Made by a program: the position numbers and the translations under genes | DNA from: an uncultured Alistipes sp. | Lineage (GTDB): Bacteria > Bacteroidota > Bacteroidia > Bacteroidales > Rikenellaceae | DNA length: 35,663 nt | Direction of reading: 5' to 3' | NCBI RefSeq assembly: GCF_949296715.1 | Contig: NZ_CASFQD010000026.1 | Location: forward strand, 1-35,663 | Part shown: positions 30,946-35,663 of the stretch, one piece after another | How the letters are laid out: the number at the start of each line of letters is the position of its first letter | Position numbering within the stretch: position 1 is the first letter of the stretch | Notes under the pieces: model-generated | The model's database searches: none | What the model was told of the DNA's origin: nothing | Seen by the model: the letters and a program-made list of their open reading frames with translations, nothing else

Positions 30946-32835
30946 ATGGCAGACTTACTCAATACGAAACCGACGGACAACTATGGCGACGAAGCCATCC
31001 GCACGCTCACGCCGCGTGAGCACGTGCGGCTGCGCCCCGGCATGTACATCGGCAAACTGGGCGACGGAACGCAGCCCGACGACGGCATCTATGTCCTGAT
31101 CAAGGAGGTGACCGACAACTCGATCGACGAATACATGAACGGCTTCGGCCACCAGATCGACATCACGGTCGCGGACGGCGAAGTGACCGTGCGCGACTAC
31201 GGACGCGGCATACCGCTCAACTCGCTCTCCGCGGCGGTGAGCGTGATGAACACGGGCGGCAAGTACGACGATGACGAGGACAACGCGGCCTTCAAGAAGA
31301 CCGTGGGTCTGAACGGCGTGGGCGTCAAGGCCGTGAACTACCTCTCGAGCAGCTTCTCGGCCCGCTCGGTGCGCGACGGCGAGGCCCACACGGTCTATTT
31401 CGAGAAGGGCCTCGAGCAGAGCGACCGCTGGGAGACGGGCCTCACGGAGAAGAACGGCACGGAGATACGCTTCCGCGTCGATGAGGAGGTCTTCGGCCCC
31501 TACACCTACAACCTGGAGTATGTCGAGCAGCTGGTGCGCAACTACACCTACCTGAACCGGGGCCTGACGATCCGGCTCAACGGCCAGTCCTTCACCTCGA
31601 AGAACGGACTGCTCGACCTGCTGAACGAGAACATGACCGAGGAGCCGCTCTATGCGCCCATCCACCTCTCGGGCGAGGACATCGAGGTGGCGCTCACCCA
31701 CGGTACGGGCTACGGCGAGAGCTGCTACTCGTTCGTCAACGGACAGTACACGACGCAGGGCGGCACGCACCAGGCGGCCTTCCGCGAGGCCGTCGCCAAG
31801 ACCATCCGCGAGTTCTACCACAAGGACTACGATCCGGCCGACATCCGCACGTCGCTCATCGGCGCCATCTCGATCCGCGTGTCGAGCCCGATCTTCGAGT
31901 CGCAGACCAAGACGAAGCTCGGCTCGAAGGAGATGTCGAAGTCGGGCCCCACGATCCGCAACTTCGTCGTGGAGTTCCTGGGCAAGCACCTCGACGACTA
32001 CCTGCACAAGCATCCCGAGACGGCGCAGGTGCTCCAGAAGAAGATTGTCGAGAACGAGAAGGAGCGCAAGGCCATCTCGGGCATCCAGAAGAAGGCCCGC
32101 GAGACGGCCAAGAAGGTCTCGCTCAACAACCGCAAGCTGCGCGACTGCAAGATTCACCGCACGGACCGCAACGAGCTGGCCGAGCAGTCGATGATTTTCA
32201 TCACGGAGGGTAACTCGGCGTCGGGCTCGATTACCAAGAGCCGCGACGTGCGCACGCAGGCGGTCTTCTCGCTGCGCGGCAAGCCGCTCAACTGCTTCGG
32301 CCTGACGAAAAAAGTCGTCTACGAAAACGAGGAGTTCAACCTGCTGCAGGCGGCGCTCAACATCGAGGAGGAGATGGACAATCTGCGCTACGAGAAGGTC
32401 ATCATCGCCACCGATGCCGATGTCGACGGCATGCACATCCGCCTGCTGCTGATGACCTTCTTCCTGCAGTTCTTCCCCGACGTGATCCGCCAGGGCCACC
32501 TGTTCGTGCTCCAGACGCCGCTGTTCCGCGTGCGCAACAAGAAGGAGACGCGCTACTGCTACTCGGAGGAGGAGCGGCTGCGGGCCATCGCGGCGCTCGG
32601 GGCCAGTGCCGAGATCACGCGCTTCAAGGGTCTGGGTGAGATTTCGCCCGAGGAGTTCCGCGAGTTCATCGGCGAGAACATGCGCCTGGACAAGGTCCGC
32701 ATCACGAAGGACGACCCGATTCACGACCTGCTGGAGTTCTACATGGGCAAGAACACCTACGAACGGCAGGGCTTCATCATCGACAACCTGCGCATCGAGG
32801 AGGACCTCGTGGAGCAGGACCTGCGCATCGGTTAA
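30946..32835 (+). CDS. parE: DNA topoisomerase IV subunit B
   Basis: The ATPase subunit of topoisomerase IV, 629 residues. The GHKL ATPase domain shows KEVTDNSIDEY near residues 53-63, VRDYGRGIPL, and KKTVGLNGVGVKAVNYLSS (ATP lid). The transducer domain follows. The Toprim region has EGNSASGS from residue 421 and DADVDG at 490-495, the metal-binding acids that assist DNA cleavage, and the C-terminal RFKGLGEISPEEF motif. The direct pairing with a ParC-type gene 24 bp downstream and the RNYTYLNRGLTI and related segments support ParE rather than GyrB. The quinolone and novobiocin target regions are intact as far as seen. Confidence 0.93.
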   Translation: MADLLNTKPTDNYGDEAIRTLTPREHVRLRPGMYIGKLGDGTQPDDGIYVLIKEVTDNSIDEYMNGFGHQIDITVADGEVTVRDYGRGIPLNSLSAAVSVMNTGGKYDDDEDNAAFKKTVGLNGVGVKAVNYLSSSFSARSVRDGEAHTVYFEKGLEQSDRWETGLTEKNGTEIRFRVDEEVFGPYTYNLEYVEQLVRNYTYLNRGLTIRLNGQSFTSKNGLLDLLNENMTEEPLYAPIHLSGEDIEVALTHGTGYGESCYSFVNGQYTTQGGTHQAAFREAVAKTIREFYHKDYDPADIRTSLIGAISIRVSSPIFESQTKTKLGSKEMSKSGPTIRNFVVEFLGKHLDDYLHKHPETAQVLQKKIVENEKERKAISGIQKKARETAKKVSLNNRKLRDCKIHRTDRNELAEQSMIFITEGNSASGSITKSRDVRTQAVFSLRGKPLNCFGLTKKVVYENEEFNLLQAALNIEEEMDNLRYEKVIIATDADVDGMHIRLLLMTFFLQFFPDVIRQGHLFVLQTPLFRVRNKKETRYCYSEEERLRAIAALGASAEITRFKGLGEISPEEFREFIGENMRLDKVRITKDDPIHDLLEFYMGKNTYERQGFIIDNLRIEEDLVEQDLRIG

Positions 32836-32859
32836 CGCAAAAGAGAGAAACAACAGCAT

Positions 32860-35663
32860 ATGTCGGAAGAGAAAGAGAAGGACAAGGATTACCTGTTCGA
32901 CGAGGATGTCCCGACGCCCGATGCGGCGGACGGGGCGGCGGACGATGCGCCGGTGGAGCCTCCGCAGGAGGAGGCCCCCGGGAAACCGGGGCGTCCGGGC
33001 AAGTTCGACCGCCTGACGCAGGACGAGGGCGACGTGCGCAAGCTCACGGGCATGTACAAGAACTGGTTTCTGGATTACGCCTCCTACGTGATTCTGGAGC
33101 GTGCCGTGCCCCACGTCGAGGACGGCCTGAAGCCCGTGCAGCGGCGCATCCTCCACGCCATGAAGGTCGTCGACGACGGCCGCTACAACAAGGTGGCCAA
33201 CATCGTGGGCCAGACCATGCAGTACCACCCGCACGGCGACGCCTCGATCAAGGATGCGCTCGTGCAGCTCGGACAGAAGGAGCTGCTGATCGACTGCCAG
33301 GGCAACTGGGGCAACATCCTCACGGGCGACGAGGCCGCCGCGGGCCGATACATCGAGGCGCGGCTGTCGAAGTTCGCCCTCGACGTGGTCTTCAACCGCA
33401 AGACCACCGAGTGGATGCTCTCCTACGACGGCCGCAAGGAGGAGCCGGTGACGCTGCCGATCAAGTTCCCGCTGCTGCTGGCGCAGGGCTCGGACGGCAT
33501 CGCCGTGGGCCTGGCGTCGAAGATCCTGCCGCACAACTTCAACGAGCTGATCTCGGCCGCGATCGCCCACCTCGAGGGGCGCGACTTCCAGCTCTATCCC
33601 GACTTCCCGACGGGCGGCCTGGCCGACGTGAGCCGCTACAACGACGGACTGCGCGGCGGCACGGTGAAGGTGCGCGCGCGGATTTCGAAGATCGACAAGC
33701 GCACGCTCGCCATCACCGAAATACCCTATACGACGACCACCGAGTCGATCAAGGAGTCGATCATCAAGGCCAACGAGAAGGGCAAGATCAAGATACGCAA
33801 GGTCGACGACAACACGGCCGACAAGGTCGAGATCATCATCCAGGTCGCGCCCGACGAGTCGTCGGACAAGACCATCGACGCGCTCTACGCCTTCACGGAC
33901 TGCGAGGTTTCGATCGCGCCGAACGCCTGCGTCATCTGGGAGGAGAAGCCCCACTTCCTCGGCGTGAGCGAGATTCTGCGCCGCTCGGCCGACCATACGA
34001 AATACCTGCTCGGACGCGAGCTCGAAATCCGGCTCGAGGAGCTCAACGCCGCGTGGCACGCCGCGTCGCTCGAGCGCATCTTCATCGAGAACCGGCTCTA
34101 CCAGCTCATCGAGGGGTGCCGCACGCGCGAGGAGGCCTATGCCGCCGTCGACCGGGGGCTGGAACCCTTCAAGAAGCTGCTGCGCCGCGAGGTGACGCTG
34201 GAGGACGTGCAGAAGCTCACCGAGCTGAAGTTCATCCGCATCTCGCGCTTCGACTCGGAGAAGGCCGACAACGAAATCCGGCAGATCGAGGCCGACATCA
34301 AGCAGACGCAGTACGACCTGGCGCACCTGACCGAGTATGCCGTGGCCTATTACGAGCGCATCCGCGACAAGTACGGCAAGGGGCGCGAGCGCCGCACGGA
34401 GCTGCGCGAGTTCGACTCGATCGAGGCGACGAAGGTTGCCGTGACGAACGCCAGGCTCTATGTCGACCGGGCCGAGGGTTTCTTCGGCATTGGCAAGTCG
34501 ATGAAGGATGCCGAGCTGGTGTGCGACTGTTCGGACATCGACGACGTGATCGTCTTCACGAAGGACGGCCGCTACGTCATCACGAAGGTCTCGGACAAGG
34601 CCTTCTTCGACAAGGGCATCTACTACATCGGGGTCTTCAAGCGCAACGACGAGCGCACGATCTACAACGTGCTCTACCGCGACGGCAAGAACGGCCCGAT
34701 CATGATGAAACGCTGCGCGATCAAGGGCATTACGCGCGACAAGGAGTACAACATCACCAAGGGCACGCCGCGCAGCGAGATTCTCTACATGTCGGTCAAC
34801 CCGAACGGCGAGGCCGAGGTGCTGAAGGTCTACTTCAAGCCGCGGCCGCGGCTCAAGAAGGTGATCGTGGACCTCGACTTCTCGGAGCTGGCCATCAAGG
34901 GGCGCCAGAGCCAGGGCAACCTCTTCTCGCGCTACGGCATCCACAAGATCGTGCTCAAGGAGCGCGGCACGTCGACGCTCGGCGGACAGGACATCTGGTT
35001 CGACGAGGATGTGCGGCGGCTCAACGCCGACGGGCGCGGCACGTTGCTGGGCGAGTTCAAGGGCGACGACAAACTCGTGGTCTGGACCTCGAAGAACCAG
35101 TACTACATCACGGGCTACGACCTCGGGCAGCACTTCCCCGACGACACCGTGCGGGTGAACCGCTACGAGCCCGACCGCGTTTACAGCGTCTGCTACTTCG
35201 ACCGCGAGCAGGGCTACTACTACATGAAGCGCTTTTCGGCCGAGCTGACCGACAAGATGCAGTACTTCCTCGACGAGGAGGGGCAGGCCGATCTGGTCTG
35301 CATGACCGACGCTGCGGGTGCCAGCCTCGAGATTACCTATAAGGGGGCGCATGCGCAGCGCCCGGCCGATATGATCGACGTCGACGACTTCGTCGGCGTG
35401 AAGAGCCACCGGGCCAAGGGCAAGCGCCTGACGACCTACGAGGTGGCCACGCTGCGCTTCATCGAACCCGAGCTGCCGCCCGAACCCGATCCCGACGGGG
35501 AGGAGGGTGCGCCTGCGGACGGGGAGGGCGCGGCGGATTCCGCAGCCTCCGACACGACGGGTGCGGTCCGCGACGCGGCGGCGGAGAACCCCGGTGCGGC
35601 GACTGCTGCCGGGAAGGCCCCGGCGGCGACGGCGCGTGAGCGGAAATCCGATGCGGAGCCGCC
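32860..35663 (+). CDS. parC: DNA topoisomerase IV subunit A (3' end beyond window)
   Basis: The breakage-rejoining subunit of topoisomerase IV. The frame is open from the ATG at 32860 to the window edge, 934 codons without a stop. An acidic, Pro-rich N-terminal extension of about 50 residues precedes the core. The core shows DGLKPVQRRILHAM, QYHPHGDASIKDA and the catalytic Tyr164 in AAAGRYIEARLSK, then LLLAQGSDGIAVGLASKILPHN (cut at LLLAQGSDGIAVGL) and FTDCEVSIAPNACV. After a coiled-coil region (to about residue 520) comes a beta-pinwheel-like C-terminal domain with DGRYVITKVSDKAFF-type blades. From about residue 867 the tail is Ala/Glu/Asp/Pro-rich low complexity. At the quinolone-region Ser83 equivalent the residue is Ala128, followed by Ser129. 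Confidence 0.93.
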   Translation, partial: MSEEKEKDKDYLFDEDVPTPDAADGAADDAPVEPPQEEAPGKPGRPGKFDRLTQDEGDVRKLTGMYKNWFLDYASYVILERAVPHVEDGLKPVQRRILHAMKVVDDGRYNKVANIVGQTMQYHPHGDASIKDALVQLGQKELLIDCQGNWGNILTGDEAAAGRYIEARLSKFALDVVFNRKTTEWMLSYDGRKEEPVTLPIKFPLLLAQGSDGIAVGLASKILPHNFNELISAAIAHLEGRDFQLYPDFPTGGLADVSRYNDGLRGGTVKVRARISKIDKRTLAITEIPYTTTTESIKESIIKANEKGKIKIRKVDDNTADKVEIIIQVAPDESSDKTIDALYAFTDCEVSIAPNACVIWEEKPHFLGVSEILRRSADHTKYLLGRELEIRLEELNAAWHAASLERIFIENRLYQLIEGCRTREEAYAAVDRGLEPFKKLLRREVTLEDVQKLTELKFIRISRFDSEKADNEIRQIEADIKQTQYDLAHLTEYAVAYYERIRDKYGKGRERRTELREFDSIEATKVAVTNARLYVDRAEGFFGIGKSMKDAELVCDCSDIDDVIVFTKDGRYVITKVSDKAFFDKGIYYIGVFKRNDERTIYNVLYRDGKNGPIMMKRCAIKGITRDKEYNITKGTPRSEILYMSVNPNGEAEVLKVYFKPRPRLKKVIVDLDFSELAIKGRQSQGNLFSRYGIHKIVLKERGTSTLGGQDIWFDEDVRRLNADGRGTLLGEFKGDDKLVVWTSKNQYYITGYDLGQHFPDDTVRVNRYEPDRVYSVCYFDREQGYYYMKRFSAELTDKMQYFLDEEGQADLVCMTDAAGASLEITYKGAHAQRPADMIDVDDFVGVKSHRAKGKRLTTYEVATLRFIEPELPPEPDPDGEEGAPADGEGAADSAASDTTGAVRDAAAENPGAATAAGKAPAATARERKSDAEP

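Noticed and set aside
30955..35409. 1484-codon open frame on the minus strand across parE and parC
   Set aside because: It is a shadow frame caused by high GC and strong codon bias in two clear topoisomerase genes on the plus strand; its translation is Leu/Val/Arg/Asp-rich with no domain.
1..35663. Search for tRNA, rRNA, CRISPR arrays, integrases, transposases, toxin-antitoxin pairs and defence genes
   Set aside because: None seen by eye on either strand; the genes are almost all housekeeping or envelope genes in compact operons.

Overview
The window looks like a chromosomal segment of a GC-rich member of the Bacteroidales, most like Alistipes (Rikenellaceae). The evidence is the fused SecDF, a Wza/Wzc pair of the Bacteroidetes type, a TonB-receptor-like beta-barrel protein with an N-terminal carboxypeptidase-regulatory-like domain, a DUF4831-type protein, a ParE/ParC pair of Bacteroidetes type, and repeated TAnnTTTG promoter elements (the -7 box of the Bacteroidetes primary sigma factor), several with a TTTG-like box 19-21 bp upstream. 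The genus is inferred from composition and gene style, not from a search.

Layout. (1) 1-3470: the 5' part of a leftward EamA transporter, then rightward secDF closed by a clear terminator. (2) 3468-8752: a tight rightward operon made of a short YbbR-like membrane protein, coaE, folP, an unrecognised Ala/Pro/Gln-rich membrane protein, lolD, a TIGR02757 (DUF2400) protein and a tRNA1(Val) methyltransferase; most junctions overlap. A textbook promoter inside the end of the last gene starts a DUF4831-like secreted protein and an AlkD-like repair protein (8805-10472). (3) 10473-17489: a leftward seven-gene operon: degenerate M23 protein, dxr, rseP, a hexapeptide acetyltransferase, a LUD-domain protein, a repeat-bearing lipoprotein and radA. 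It reads from one strong promoter at 17594-17625 and meets the AlkD gene tail-to-tail across a structured 338-bp gap. (4) 17757-18671: a single nucleotidyltransferase gene, then back-to-back terminators. (5) 19021-22666: a leftward polysaccharide export operon of Wza-like lipoprotein, Wzc-like tyrosine autokinase with a (Gly-Tyr)8 tail, and a small HAD phosphatase. (6) 22840-26949, rightward: a cytoplasmic GH13 enzyme, a TPM-domain protein with zinc-ribbon-like cysteines, LemA, and a second EamA transporter with a GTG start. (7) 27027-29387, leftward: an orphan outer-membrane beta-barrel receptor-like protein. (8) 29388-30122: a G-rich, repeat-filled gap. (9) 30123-35663, rightward: a 1-acyl-glycerol-phosphate acyltransferase, parE, and parC (cut by the window end).

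Functionally most of the segment is housekeeping: protein export (SecDF, LolD, RseP), cofactor and isoprenoid synthesis (CoaE, FolP, DXR), DNA repair and topology (AlkD-like, RadA, ParE, ParC), envelope lipids (PlsC type) and surface polysaccharide export. I see no CRISPR array, prophage, insertion sequence, defence island, rRNA or tRNA. The most unusual items are not classic systems. They are a multi-branched inverted-repeat element at 10547-10637, a run of G-tracts at 29802-29892, a minisatellite inside a lipoprotein gene, the (GY)8 tail of the autokinase, and an M23 protein that has lost its metal ligands at the head of the dxr-rseP operon.
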